DNA of 64,000 bases, taken from contig NZ_JAENIL010000006.1 of the NCBI RefSeq assembly GCF_016595505.1, positions 62,001 to 126,000 of the forward strand, written 5' to 3'. Of this stretch, positions 20,801-28,212 are shown piece by piece (position 1 is the stretch's first letter; every line of letters begins with the position of its first letter). The notes under the pieces are model-generated. The model saw only the letters and a program-made list of their open reading frames with translations, had not been told where the DNA came from and did no database searches. A program made the position numbers and the translations under genes. Source of the stretch: Pelagicoccus mobilis. GTDB lineage: Bacteria; Verrucomicrobiota; Verrucomicrobiia; Opitutales; Opitutaceae.

Positions 20801-21377
20801 CGCCGCAGACTTCAATGGCGACGGAAATATCGACCTCGCGCTCGCCCAGAACTTCAACGGCCCCCAAGTCGAAACCGGCCGCTACGACGGAGCCCTCAGC
20901 GTCCTCCTGATTGGAGACGGCACCGGCAACTTCCAAGGCACCGAACCGAACGAAAGCGGCATCTTCATCGAAGACGAAGCTCGCGGCATGGCAGTTGCCG
21001 ACCTCAATGCGGACGGCTGGCCCGACCTGCTCGCCTCTCGTCCAAACAACTCCGTGCACGCCTACCTCAACGAAGGCGAAAAAGGAAACGGCTCCGTAGC
21101 CGTATCGCTCCTTTCGAAGATACCGAGCAACCCACAGGCATTTGGAGCTCAAGTACTTGTCACCTATTCGGACAACTCGAAGCGAGCGTACGAAATCGGC
21201 ACAAACTCCGGGTACCTCAGCCAAAGCGAAGCTACCATCTTCCTCGGCTACACCAAAAAGAACAAACCCGAGCAAATCGAAATCACCTGGCCCAACGGCA
21301 AGAAGAGCCAAAAGCTCATCGACACCAAGAAAGCCAAACTCGTCATCGAGCAACCCAGCGAGCTCGTCGCGAAATAG
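17814..21377 (+). CDS. Secreted double FG-GAP/VCBS repeat protein with two UnbV (ASPIC) domains
   Basis: 1187 residues with signal peptide ending near AHAHSA. The protein is two copies of one plan. Residues about 60-480 hold FG-GAP/VCBS blades with DxDxDG calcium loops (for example GDIDGDGLVDLY, DIDNDGDLDLY); residues about 490-575 form a UnbV/ASPIC domain (GIGARVLIESSQG, 'VHWPSGTIQKI'). A second propeller fills about 620-1080 and a shorter second UnbV-like end (AFGAQVLVTY, ITWPNGKKSQ) closes the protein. Relatives (CRTAC1 family) are secreted or surface adhesins/scaffolds of unknown job. Two fused units in one chain are longer than usual. A terminator follows at 21548. Confidence 0.88.
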   Translation: MITPHLARLGITLPAAMLAAHAHSASPEAAPAGETLFAKLDPSAIGLDVTNTYSDPAMWGQKYTEFQGGAVGTGLAAGDIDGDGLVDLYVVTKTGSNKLFRQTAPFQFEDITDQAGVAGSDAWGTGSSFADIDNDGDLDLYVCQFDAPNLLFLNDGNGTFTESAKSYGIDIVSGSVVGTFEDYDRDGDLDLFLLTNVLDATANPDGEPDYLYRNEGNGKFTEVTQAAGIAADRGKGHSATWWDADGDNWPDLYIANDFEAPDHLYKNNGDGTFTDITDIALPHTAWYSMGSDFGDINNDGRLDLLTADMANTTHFKSKVTMGDMGGWVDFFDAQVTPQYMKNAVFLNSGTHRFMEVAKMTGLSSTDWTWSTRFEDFDNDGWLDLHVTNGMVRSFTDSDMVNKIKKLKSKRQIVALVKNSPVLREKNLAFRNDGADTLHFTKVTKQWGLEHEGVSFGSVAADFDNDGDLDLIYSNYDAPLSVYQNNSDSNYLTVQLEGSLSNSHGIGARVLIESSQGTQVRKLTVARGVLSSSQPVAHFGLGQDKKIPSVTVHWPSGTIQKIKNVSANQKLRIQEPKTGAAPLAAKEIINPVSGLFTESSDELGLNFTRKEETFNDMTRQSLLPHRMNTLGGGIAVGDADGDGDSDIYFSGATGGVGALYLNNGKGSYTLDSRQQPWSAKTQTEEMAPLFADVDTDGDLDLYISSGSVEVLEGDSALNNSLYLNSGDGQFTEADASTYTPAATSSSVVAAGDYDRDGDLDLFVGGRVVPGEYPRAPRSALLRNDNGTFVDVTDEDAPGLADSGMVTAALWTSPEGHKTKGLLILSELEAPRYYRNMGGKLGELKIDRGFADIKGWWNSLAAADVDNDGDLDYIAGNLGLNTKYKANADHPFKIYFNDFEGTGKCNIVEAKYEGENLLPVRGRSCSSRAMPSIAERFPTFHDFGAASLDSVYAPEKLETSLLKEATELGTGIFFNDNGRFTFKRLPRIAQMAPVYGIAAADFNGDGNIDLALAQNFNGPQVETGRYDGALSVLLIGDGTGNFQGTEPNESGIFIEDEARGMAVADLNADGWPDLLASRPNNSVHAYLNEGEKGNGSVAVSLLSKIPSNPQAFGAQVLVTYSDNSKRAYEIGTNSGYLSQSEATIFLGYTKKNKPEQIEITWPNGKKSQKLIDTKKAKLVIEQPSELVAK

Positions 21378-21400
21378 GAGGGTCAAGCACCGTCGTTGCC
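21377..21400 (+). repeat. Post-gene motif, copy 1
   Basis: GGAGGGTC...CCGTCGTTGCC directly overlaps the end of the FG-GAP gene. A close copy follows the next gene at 23758-23782. Confidence 0.55.
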
Positions 21401-21402
21401 AC

Positions 21403-21511
21403 AAAGTGTCGCCTATCTCTCCAATGGTAGGGTCTGACCGCCGGGCAGACCGTGTTGCAGGATCAATCTTCTGCAGCGGGCCGAACCGTCACGCCCTACC
21501 AGCGACACTTT
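21403..21511. repeat. Nested inverted-repeat element (109 bp)
   Basis: Outer arms AAAGTGTCGC (21403-21412) and GCGACACTTT (21502-21511) are perfect. Inside, TGGTAGGG (21425-21432) pairs with CCCTACCA (21494-21501), and within that lie two hairpins, GGTCTG/CAGACC and TTGCAG/CTGCAG. The whole unit could fold as a stem with two branches. It may be a small MITE-like repeat or a structured RNA; no protein is encoded. Confidence 0.6.
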
Positions 21512-21547
21512 AAAGAACGTAGCCCTCCACTAACGAAACTTCCCCCT

Positions 21548-21579
21548 TGCTGGCCTGTCCTCATCAGGCCAGCATTTTT
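21548..21579 (+). terminator. Intrinsic terminator abutting the DUF255 start codon
   Basis: TGCTGGCCTG-tcctcat-CAGGCCAGCA followed by TTTTT. It ends the FG-GAP transcript but stops only a few bases before the ATG at 21585. Confidence 0.9.
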
Positions 21580-21584
21580 GTTTT

Positions 21585-23753
21585 ATGCCTCGCCTGACAG
21601 CCATTTTCCTTTGCCTCAGTCTCACTGTAGGCTCCGCTCACGCCGCCAATCGCCTCGCCGACTCCCAGTCCCCCTACCTGCAACAACACGCGGACAACCC
21701 AGTAGATTGGTACCCCTGGGGGCCCGAAGCCTTCGAAAAAGCGGAAGCAGAGCAAAAGCTCGTATTCATTTCCGTCGGCTACTCCACCTGCCACTGGTGC
21801 CACGTCATGAACCGCGAATCCTTCTCCGACGAAGAGATCGCCGCGTATCTAAACGAAAACTACGTCTGCATCAAAATCGACCGCGAAGAACGCCCAGACA
21901 TCGACAACGTCTACATGACCTTCGTGCAAACCCTCACCGGACAAGGCGGATGGCCCCTCAACGTCTGGCTCACCCCCGATAAAAAACCCTTCTTCGGCGG
22001 CACCTACTTCCCGCCCCGCGACGATCCAAGACGCGGCCGCGGCTTCCTTCCCATCATCCAAAACATCAACAAGCTCTGGAAGCAGGATCCCGCTAGCATG
22101 CTGGCCCGCAGCACCTCCATGGTGGAAACGCTCAACCAACACAGCCCCGAATCCTCCGCAGCCGAAGGCGACGTTTCTCTCGATTTGATCACCAGCTCCA
22201 TCAGCGCCTCGCTCTTCGCCTTCGACGAGGAGAACAAAGGCTTCGGCGAAGGCCAAAAATTCCCCGGAGCCAACTCCCTCTCCCTCCTGCTCCGCGCCGC
22301 AGCAACCCCAGAGATCGCCGACGAAGACCGTGCCCTCGCCAAACGCATGGGACTCGAAACGCTCGACGCCATCATCACTGGCGGCATCCGCGACCATGTA
22401 GGCGGCGGCTTCCACCGCTATACCGTCGATGCAGGTTGGCAACTCCCTCACTTCGAGAAGATGCTCTACGATCAAGCCCTCATCGTCGAAGCCCTCATCG
22501 ACGCATGGCAGCTCACCGGCGAAGATCGCTACAAGCAAGCGACCATCGAAACGCTCGATTACCTGCTCCGCGAAATGCGAGATCCGGCTGGCGGATTCTA
22601 CAGCGCTGAAGACGCTGAAAGTGACGACCCCGATGCCCCCGGCACCAAACGAGAAGGCGCCTACTTCCTCTGGAGCGTCGCCGACTTCGAAACCCTCTTC
22701 CCTGCCGAAGAAACTCGAGCCGCCCTCGCCGCCTACTTCAATGTCCGCCCCGCCGGAAACGCCCCCTACGGCAATTTCCCGCGAGACATCTTCCAAGGCT
22801 ACAACACGCTTCGCATCAACTCAGTCAAAGAAACCATCGATCCGAAAACGCTCGAAGAAGGACTAAACACGCTCCGCGAAGCACGCTCCAAACGCAAACG
22901 CCCTCACCTCGACGACAAGATAATCACCTCCTGGAACGGACTCGCCATCTCAGCCCTCGCCCGCGCCGGACTTGTCTTCGAACGCGACGACTACACAGCC
23001 GCAGCCCAGCAAGCCGCCACCTTCATTCTCGAAAACCTGTACGACGCGCAGACTGGCACCCTCGCCCGACTCTACCGAAAAGACGTGTCTCCAGTTTCCG
23101 GATTCGCCGAAGACTACGCCTTCATCATCGACGGACTGCTCGACCTCTACGAAGCCACCGCCGACCACACATGGATCCAGCAAGCAAAACGCCTTCAAGA
23201 CACCCAGGACCAACGATTCGCCGACTCGGACGCCGGAGGCTTCTTCCTCTTCGAAGCAAGTGAGGACATCGTCTTCAAGCGGACAAAATTCTCGGCCGAT
23301 TCCGCCATTCCTTCCCCAAATTCCGTTAGCGCTAAAAACTTGGCCCGTTTGTCCCAGTTTTTTGACGACAGCACGCTCGCCGACCGAGCAGCAGCAACCA
23401 TCGCCGCCTTCTCCGCCGAACTCGAATCAGCAGGCACTTATCTCCCAACCCTCCGGGAAGCCGCCCTGCTTGTGAGCAAAAAGCCACTACAGATCGTCAT
23501 CGCCGGAACTCCCGACTCGAAAGCCGTGGACGAAATGCTACGCGAGATGAACCACCGCCTGCTTCCCAGCCGCATCCTGCTCTATGCGGACCAAGGCCAA
23601 GGCCAAGCCTACCTCGGCGAACACCTCGAGTTCATCCAAACCGCCAAGTCCTACGACGACCTCGCCACCGCTTTCGTCTGCGAGAACTTCGTCTGCCAAA
23701 TGCCCACCGAAGACCCCAAAGTCTTAGCAAAACAGCTCGACGCCAAAAGGTAG
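21585..23753 (+). CDS. Secreted DUF255 / YyaL (SPATA20-like) thioredoxin-domain protein
   Basis: 722 residues with signal peptide ([20 protein letters not shown]). Residues about 25-185 form a thioredoxin-like DUF255 domain: [15 protein letters not shown], then the redox-type motif STCHWCHVM, '[11 protein letters not shown]', '[13 protein letters not shown]'. The rest is an (alpha/alpha)6 barrel resembling AGE/GH76 enzymes ([21 protein letters not shown], 'AEDAESD', '[12 protein letters not shown]'). Full-length family members are about 650-750 residues. Its biochemical role is not settled. The ATG is the only reasonable start; it has no Shine-Dalgarno sequence and sits right behind a terminator. 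Confidence 0.92.
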   Translation: MPRLTAIFLCLSLTVGSAHAANRLADSQSPYLQQHADNPVDWYPWGPEAFEKAEAEQKLVFISVGYSTCHWCHVMNRESFSDEEIAAYLNENYVCIKIDREERPDIDNVYMTFVQTLTGQGGWPLNVWLTPDKKPFFGGTYFPPRDDPRRGRGFLPIIQNINKLWKQDPASMLARSTSMVETLNQHSPESSAAEGDVSLDLITSSISASLFAFDEENKGFGEGQKFPGANSLSLLLRAAATPEIADEDRALAKRMGLETLDAIITGGIRDHVGGGFHRYTVDAGWQLPHFEKMLYDQALIVEALIDAWQLTGEDRYKQATIETLDYLLREMRDPAGGFYSAEDAESDDPDAPGTKREGAYFLWSVADFETLFPAEETRAALAAYFNVRPAGNAPYGNFPRDIFQGYNTLRINSVKETIDPKTLEEGLNTLREARSKRKRPHLDDKIITSWNGLAISALARAGLVFERDDYTAAAQQAATFILENLYDAQTGTLARLYRKDVSPVSGFAEDYAFIIDGLLDLYEATADHTWIQQAKRLQDTQDQRFADSDAGGFFLFEASEDIVFKRTKFSADSAIPSPNSVSAKNLARLSQFFDDSTLADRAAATIAAFSAELESAGTYLPTLREAALLVSKKPLQIVIAGTPDSKAVDEMLREMNHRLLPSRILLYADQGQGQAYLGEHLEFIQTAKSYDDLATAFVCENFVCQMPTEDPKVLAKQLDAKR

Positions 23754-23757
23754 AACA

Positions 23758-23782
23758 GGAGGGCAACGCTTCCGTCGTTGCC
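23758..23782 (+). repeat. Post-gene motif, copy 2
   Basis: GGAGGGCAACG...CCGTCGTTGCC, containing the inverted repeat GGCAACG/CGTTGCC. It lies 5 bp after the DUF255 stop, as copy 1 does after the FG-GAP gene. Confidence 0.55.
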
Positions 23783-23798
23783 AAAACCATAGCCTGCT

Positions 23799-24224
23799 CT
23801 AATTCTCCATCGCTCCCCGCATTCGGGAAGCGCTTTGCGTCTTAGCCACAATAATTGGCAAATAGCTCTTCTTCACGCCATCCACCCAAAGCTGTAGCTC
23901 ATAAACGCCAAACGCAGGGAACTGCAGGTTGTTGATATTAAGCACCAGATTCTGAGCGATCGACGGGCGTCCTGGAGTGAACTTCACGTTAAGCTTAGCT
24001 CCTATCCCGGGGCCGATCCGCGTCCCTTCCTTGTCCACCAACTGGACCTGGATCGTATGCTCACCCGCTTCCTCCTCCACAAAACGCATACGCACCGCGA
24101 CCGAGCACCGCTCACGCGAAACCGGAGCTTTCGGAGCGGCAATCCCTTCGAATGTCCCTAAAATATTGAGCTTTCCAGCGCTGTCGGTCGCCGCATCGCA
24201 AATCGAGAAGATCTCAACAAACAT
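23799..24224 (-). CDS. DUF6941-type conserved hypothetical protein
   Basis: 141 residues, no signal peptide and no membrane segment. The sequence starts MFVEIFSICDAATDSAGKLN, and continues with 'VAVRMRFVEEEAGEHTIQV' and 'NINNLQFPAFGVYELQLWVDG', a beta-sandwich-like pattern found in small conserved proteins that often sit beside metabolic genes in many phyla. No catalytic residues are apparent and the role is unknown. It lies 39 bp downstream of the trpA stop on the same strand, so both are probably on one transcript. Confidence 0.75.
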   Translation of the reverse strand: MFVEIFSICDAATDSAGKLNILGTFEGIAAPKAPVSRERCSVAVRMRFVEEEAGEHTIQVQLVDKEGTRIGPGIGAKLNVKFTPGRPSIAQNLVLNINNLQFPAFGVYELQLWVDGVKKSYLPIIVAKTQSASRMRGAMEN

Positions 24225-24263
24225 TTCTACTATCCTAGGACAACACGCCTCAGACGCAAACAG

Positions 24264-25070
24264 CTAGCGAACCTTGGTCCCCAGAACCAAATCACTGACC
24301 AAAGTCCCCATCGCACCCGTAATCGCAGCCGTATCGCCCAAGTTGTCCTTAATCGTATTCACGATCGCGCTACCCACCACGACGCCATCCGCCAACTCGC
24401 AGATCGTCCGGACCTGCTCCTGCTTGGAAACGCCAAAACCAACGACCAGCGGCTTATCCGTCACGTCGCGGATCATCCCCACCATCTCGTTCAAGTCGTC
24501 CGCCAAGTCCTCGCGTACCCCAGTCACTCCCGTGCGAGAAACGTAGTAGATAAAGCCCGTAGCATGCTTCGCGATATAGCCCACCCGCTCCGCCGGCGTC
24601 GTCGGAGCGATCAGAAAAACCGTTCCCATGCCGTGCTGCTCGCAGGAAGCCAAATGGTCTTCCGCTTCCTCCGGCGGCAAATCCAAAACCAGCAGCCCAT
24701 CGACTCCCGCCGCCTTGGCGTCCGCGATGTACTGGTCCAATCCGTTGCTGAACATCAGATTGTAGTAGGTGTAGAAGACGATCGGCACCTCGTCGTTTTC
24801 CGCACGGATCTTTCGAACCAGCTCGAAAACATCCGCCTGAGTAGTGCCCGACTCGAGCGCTCGCTGCGCCGCCAACTGATTAGTAAGACCATCCGCCAGC
24901 GGATCCGAGAAGGGAACGCCAAGCTCCATCACGTCCACACCGCTTTTGATCAAAGTGCGACACACCTCCAAAGAGGTATCGATATCAGGATCCCCCGCGC
25001 ACACGTAAGATACGAAAGCGGAGCGACCTTCAGACTTGGCCTTGGAAAATGCGGACTCGATGCGGTTCAT
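24264..25070 (-). CDS. trpA: Tryptophan synthase alpha chain
   Basis: 268 residues, normal length for TrpA. It cleaves indole-3-glycerol phosphate to indole and glyceraldehyde 3-phosphate; indole then passes through a tunnel to TrpB. The catalytic Glu lies in MELGVPFSDPLADG (near residue 48) with the catalytic Asp in ADG, and further motifs are GLLVLDLPPEEA, 'FIYYVSRTGVTG' and 'VVGFGVSKQEQV'. Phosphate-binding glycines are in place. trpB and other trp genes are not adjacent in this window. It is followed by the DUF6941-type gene. Confidence 0.97.
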   Translation of the reverse strand: MNRIESAFSKAKSEGRSAFVSYVCAGDPDIDTSLEVCRTLIKSGVDVMELGVPFSDPLADGLTNQLAAQRALESGTTQADVFELVRKIRAENDEVPIVFYTYYNLMFSNGLDQYIADAKAAGVDGLLVLDLPPEEAEDHLASCEQHGMGTVFLIAPTTPAERVGYIAKHATGFIYYVSRTGVTGVREDLADDLNEMVGMIRDVTDKPLVVGFGVSKQEQVRTICELADGVVVGSAIVNTIKDNLGDTAAITGAMGTLVSDLVLGTKVR

Positions 25071-25286
25071 TGGCCAATCCCATGTAGAAGAGCCTCCCAG
25101 AGGTCAAGCGCAGCGAGATTTGCACAATATTTTGGACGATGATACGGCCTATGGCCTACATGATCGCCTCCGGCGAACAGGATAAAACCGAAACTTCTCC
25201 CAACAATTTCGAGAACAACATCAAACATCATGTTGGCGAAGCCATCATCGCTCACCGCAGGTGATCATCGTTTAAAAACCAAACTC

Positions 25287-25352
25287 CGGACACAAAAAAA
25301 GCCGAGACTACGAAAGCTCGGCTTTTCTTTCAGGATGGGGTGATAAACCGGA
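25287..25352. repeat. tRNA-tip/terminator direct repeat, copy 1
   Basis: 66 bp, one mismatch from copy 2 at 25468-25533. It contains a terminator hairpin and the last 15-20 bases of a tRNA-His 3' end (minus strand, ...TTTATCACCCCA). Confidence 0.9.
25297..25326 (-). terminator. Terminator hairpin, repeat copy 1
   Basis: AAAAGCCGAG/CTCGGCTTTT, 10-bp stem with A/T flanks, active in either direction. Confidence 0.75.
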
Positions 25353-25467
25353 TTGACTCGCGGGCCTGCGGCCCGTCTCGGGGCTCGCGCCCACACTCCT
25401 GCGTCGTGTCCGTTCCGCTTCGCTTCACAAACCGGCTTCGCCGATTCAAGTCCTCGATTCTTGGGTG
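25353..25467. other. Hairpin-rich spacer between the two repeats
   Basis: 115 bp with several short GC-rich inverted repeats (CGGGCCTGCGGCCCG, GGGCTCGCGCCC, CGGCTTCGCCG). On the minus strand CGAGTC-aat-CCGG next to copy 1 looks like a tRNA T-loop with a 3-base insertion. Possibly the relic of an earlier insertion at the same tRNA. Confidence 0.5.
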
Positions 25468-25533
25468 CGGACACAAAAAAAGCCGAGACTACGAAAGCTC
25501 GGCTTTTCTCTCAGGATGGGGTGATAAACCGGA
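25468..25533. repeat. tRNA-tip/terminator direct repeat, copy 2
   Basis: 66 bp, identical to copy 1 except one base. Here it runs on into the longer tRNA-His 3' half. Confidence 0.9.
25478..25507 (-). terminator. Terminator hairpin, repeat copy 2
   Basis: Same hairpin as at 25297, placed just past the tRNA-like 3' end, as expected for a tRNA terminator. Confidence 0.8.
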
Positions 25534-25589
25534 CTCGAACCGGCGACCCCCGGAATCACAATCCGTGGGTCACAAATAGCCCCATCACC
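25517..25589 (-). tRNA. tRNA-His-like gene with degenerate 5' half (probable attachment site)
   Basis: On the minus strand the 3' half is a proper tRNA-His: anticodon loop TTGTGAT (GTG), T-arm GCCGGTTCGAGTCCGGT, acceptor TTATCAC, discriminator C73 (a His identity base) and encoded CCA. The 5' side can still form an acceptor stem with G-U pairs (GTGATGG), but the D-arm is 4 bases short, the D-loop GG pair and U8 are missing, and pair 27-43 is A-G. This is what a tRNA 3' half left by integration of an element would look like. Automatic tools may still call it tRNA-His. An intact tRNA-His should exist elsewhere, most likely at the other end of the element. Confidence 0.65.
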
Positions 25590-25710
25590 TCACCCCACCT
25601 TAAATCCCTCATTATCAACAACAATTCAATCAACCATATTTCCTTCCACAAACATACCATCGCACAGTTTTGCGTTGATTTGCGAACTTTCGGTCCCCAA
25701 TTTAGTCCCC

Positions 25711-26766
25711 ATGGGTTCCCGAAATATCGCTCCCACGGTCCGAATCAAAAAGGACCAAAGCAAAAAACTGAAATTCCGAGTCTATTACCGTGAGTCAGGA
25801 CGCAATGTTTACGTTAGCAGTCACGCGACGAGGACTGGAAAGGACGGGGCGGAAGCCGCCAAGAAAAAGGCTCAAGATGATTTGGACGCTCGGTATGGGA
25901 CTGCAGAAGAAGAGACTTCGGCACCGGGAGTTGGAGGTTTTTCCGACCACATCGATGAATTCATCAAATATTGCAAAGGGAAGAAACTCGCACCCGCCAC
26001 TATCGGCTTCTACGAGGAAAAACTCGGATTCCTAGTCAACAAACTGGGGCGTGCTTCGCTAAGAAACCTTGATCGAAACCGAGTAAAGCTTGCGATCAAG
26101 TCAGCGAATAACGGCCCAACTTGGGGCAAAGGGATACTCGGCGCGCTTTCCGCGTACATGAACTGGGGGTACTCACGAGCCGTCCCCCTTTGCCCTCCTT
26201 CTTTTACAAAGTTTATCGATCTGGAGCATCCGCGCCCGACGCGACACAAAAACTACTATACAGTAGAGGAAGTTCGAGCCCTCATGAATCATTGCAAAGA
26301 CGATGCTCGGAGGTACCCCATGGCATTAAAATTTTTCGCGGGCATTCGGACTGAAGAGCTGAATCGGCTGACTTGGGACTACATCGATTTCCGATCACAA
26401 ACCATCTACATTCCAGAGACTATTGGAAAAACAGCAGGTAACATGGAAGCCCTCCCAGATATCCTCTGGCATTGGCTCGATGGAGCACCCCAAACCGGAA
26501 GGGTATACGATGGAGTAGCCCGCTATGTTCTTCGTAATGTGAGACGAAACATCGAAGAGATCACAGAATACCATGGAGCAACCTCTCGTCGCACATTCGC
26601 AACTTATGCAAGCAACCATTTCGGAGTCGAGAGGACACGAAAATGGATGCGCCAATCCGACAAGCTAACGACACTAGAACAAAAATACATAGGTTGCGTC
26701 ACTCACCGTAAAAACAAGCCGTACATTGCCACAAATGAGGTTTCCAAATGCTACTTCGAAATCTAA
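25711..26766 (+). CDS. Tyrosine recombinase / integrase
   Basis: About 351 residues from the ATG at 25711; a TTG 12 codons upstream (25675) is an alternative. The N-terminal 60 residues are basic (arm-type binding), residues about 75-160 look like a SAM-like core-binding domain (HIDEFIKYCKGKKLAPATIGFYEEKL is its start), and the catalytic domain follows: first Arg in AGIRTEELNRLTW, the H-x-x-R-type box in YHGATSRRTFATY, and the nucleophile Tyr in LEQKYIG. It should insert and excise the element at the adjacent tRNA-His site. Its start lies only about 120 bp from the attachment site, the normal position for such integrases. Confidence 0.88.
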   Translation: MGSRNIAPTVRIKKDQSKKLKFRVYYRESGRNVYVSSHATRTGKDGAEAAKKKAQDDLDARYGTAEEETSAPGVGGFSDHIDEFIKYCKGKKLAPATIGFYEEKLGFLVNKLGRASLRNLDRNRVKLAIKSANNGPTWGKGILGALSAYMNWGYSRAVPLCPPSFTKFIDLEHPRPTRHKNYYTVEEVRALMNHCKDDARRYPMALKFFAGIRTEELNRLTWDYIDFRSQTIYIPETIGKTAGNMEALPDILWHWLDGAPQTGRVYDGVARYVLRNVRRNIEEITEYHGATSRRTFATYASNHFGVERTRKWMRQSDKLTTLEQKYIGCVTHRKNKPYIATNEVSKCYFEI

Positions 26767-26893
26767 CAACTGCCTTACCTTAACCAAACGCTCCCAACTT
26801 CTAAGAATCAAAATCCGCAAGGACGCGCCCTCGGGCTTAACACAACTTTGGTAGGAACAACTATCGAGAGAATTCGCCAACTTAAATTAGAAT

Positions 26894-27580
26894 ATGAATA
26901 AAAACGGCAGACTCTGGGCGATTGGCGACATCCATGGTCACCTAACTGCACTCGAAGCACTCATTGACGAGCTCAAATTCCGCAAACAGGACACTGTCGT
27001 CGTTCTGGGCGACATGATCGACAGGGGGCCCGATAGCTATGGTGTAGTTGAAAAGCTAATATCTCTATCCAAGAGGACCAAGTTAGTCTGCCTGCGAGGA
27101 AACCATGAAATCATGTTAGAGCGCGCAGCAACTGATCGATCAGCCGTACCATACTGGCTGAGCTTCGGAGGCGGCGAAACGATGGACTCCTATAAGGCCA
27201 AAAGCCTTGATTCCATACCCGAATGGCACTGGGACTTTTTCGACAGGCTTCTTCCATATTGGGAGAGTGAAAACGAAATCTTCGTGCACGCCGGCCTGAA
27301 TCCCGACCTGGAATTACACGAGCAGAGCGAGGAAGTACTCGCTTGGGAGTTTTTCACTGAGCCGCAACCGCACAGGAGCGGAAAACGTTGGATCTGTGGA
27401 CACAGCCCACAACGCGACGGAATCCCGGCTTACTTAGGTTTCGCGACCTGTATCGACACATCCATTACAGATGGTGGCTGGCTAACATGCCTCGACGTGA
27501 ACACAAATACATACTGGCAATCGGACGAATGCGGGAACATCAGGACAGACAGCCTCAAACGGGTGCCTGGATCAGACTAG
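26894..27580 (+). CDS. Calcineurin-like Ser/Thr-type metallophosphatase
   Basis: 228 residues, cytoplasmic. Full metallophosphatase signature: GDIHGH near residue 12, GDMIDRGPDS near 46, LRGNHEIM near 78, later HAGLNPD and WICGHSPQRDG. This arrangement is that of PP1/ApaH-like PPP phosphatases such as those of phage lambda, which remove phosphate from proteins or dinucleotides. It follows the integrase by 127 bp and ends in a hairpin at 27613. Its job in the element is unknown; phage-type PPP enzymes are common cargo. Confidence 0.9.
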   Translation: MNKNGRLWAIGDIHGHLTALEALIDELKFRKQDTVVVLGDMIDRGPDSYGVVEKLISLSKRTKLVCLRGNHEIMLERAATDRSAVPYWLSFGGGETMDSYKAKSLDSIPEWHWDFFDRLLPYWESENEIFVHAGLNPDLELHEQSEEVLAWEFFTEPQPHRSGKRWICGHSPQRDGIPAYLGFATCIDTSITDGGWLTCLDVNTNTYWQSDECGNIRTDSLKRVPGSD

Positions 27581-27612
27581 TCTTCCAGAACTGAGTGGCT
27601 AGGCAAATAGAG

Positions 27613-27632
27613 GACGCCGGAATCCCGGCGTC
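27613..27632 (+). terminator. Hairpin between phosphatase and cassette 2
   Basis: GACGCCGG-aatc-CCGGCGTC, perfect 8-bp stem, followed by TTCT on the plus strand. It separates two convergent genes. Confidence 0.65.
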
Positions 27633-27654
27633 TTCTATGTGATTCGCAATTGCG

Positions 27655-28212
27655 TTAACGAATCTCGTTGCTGCCGTCCCCTCTCAGGAACCGTTCCTTG
27701 GGCTCTGAGTTCCCCAGTTCGCCAGCGGCATAGGCTCTGAGAAACTCCTCGAAATCCGGATCGCGGGCTAGTTCGCTTTGCAAATCCGGGGTTTCTGCGA
27801 TCGACTCCAAAAAGTAGATACGCGCTTCCTGCAGGCGTTCTGACGCCACCAGAGATCTTAACGATTCCAGGCGGACTAGCGGGTCATCACTGCATTGGAC
27901 CTGGGCGCTTCGCGCCGCTCTCAACGACAGCAGACGCTTTTCGGTGCGCAGCAGCCCCAATATCAGGCATGCCCACCCGAGTGAGCATTTCTTACCGCGG
28001 TTCTTCAGGGCCTCATGCCCGAAATCGACAAGCGCGTGCCAGTCTCGCCTGACAATGAGGCACTCCCTCATCATCTCGATAGCGGGATCCAGATATCCGC
28101 AGCGCTTGAAATGCTCTCGGACCTCTACAATGGCATCCCAGGTTCGACCAAGCCTCAGGTATCCTCTAGAACACCCCAGGTAGACTTCAGAACTCGAATT
28201 CACGTCATCCAT
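27655..28212 (-). CDS. Small TPR-like helical protein, cassette 2
   Basis: 185 residues from the ATG at 28212, chosen because AGGAG lies 9-10 bp upstream and the start overlaps the preceding stop by 8 bp. All-helical, with repeated patterns of small and aromatic residues (DWHALVDFGHEAL, 'LGWACLILGLLRTEKRLLS', 'ARIYFLESIAETPDLQSEL') and the tail LARDPDFEEFLRAY typical of the capping part of TPR proteins. No enzyme motif. It is translationally coupled to the FEN-like gene and parallels the pair at 29094-29928. Likely a binding partner or regulator of the FEN-like protein; this is inference. Confidence 0.7.
   Translation of the reverse strand: MDDVNSSSEVYLGCSRGYLRLGRTWDAIVEVREHFKRCGYLDPAIEMMRECLIVRRDWHALVDFGHEALKNRGKKCSLGWACLILGLLRTEKRLLSLRAARSAQVQCSDDPLVRLESLRSLVASERLQEARIYFLESIAETPDLQSELARDPDFEEFLRAYAAGELGNSEPKERFLRGDGSNEIR

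Noticed and set aside
20271-21404. Long minus-strand open frame (377 codons) opposite the FG-GAP gene
   Set aside because: It is the mirror of the acidic, calcium-loop-rich plus-strand gene; the plus strand has clear domains and the antisense product is low-complexity.
21849-22796. Long minus-strand open frame opposite the DUF255 gene
   Set aside because: The plus-strand protein matches a known family over its full length; the antisense frame reflects codon bias in GC-rich DNA.
25287-25533. CRISPR-like reading of the two 66-bp repeats
   Set aside because: Only two copies, too long, containing a terminator and a tRNA end; no cas gene in the window.
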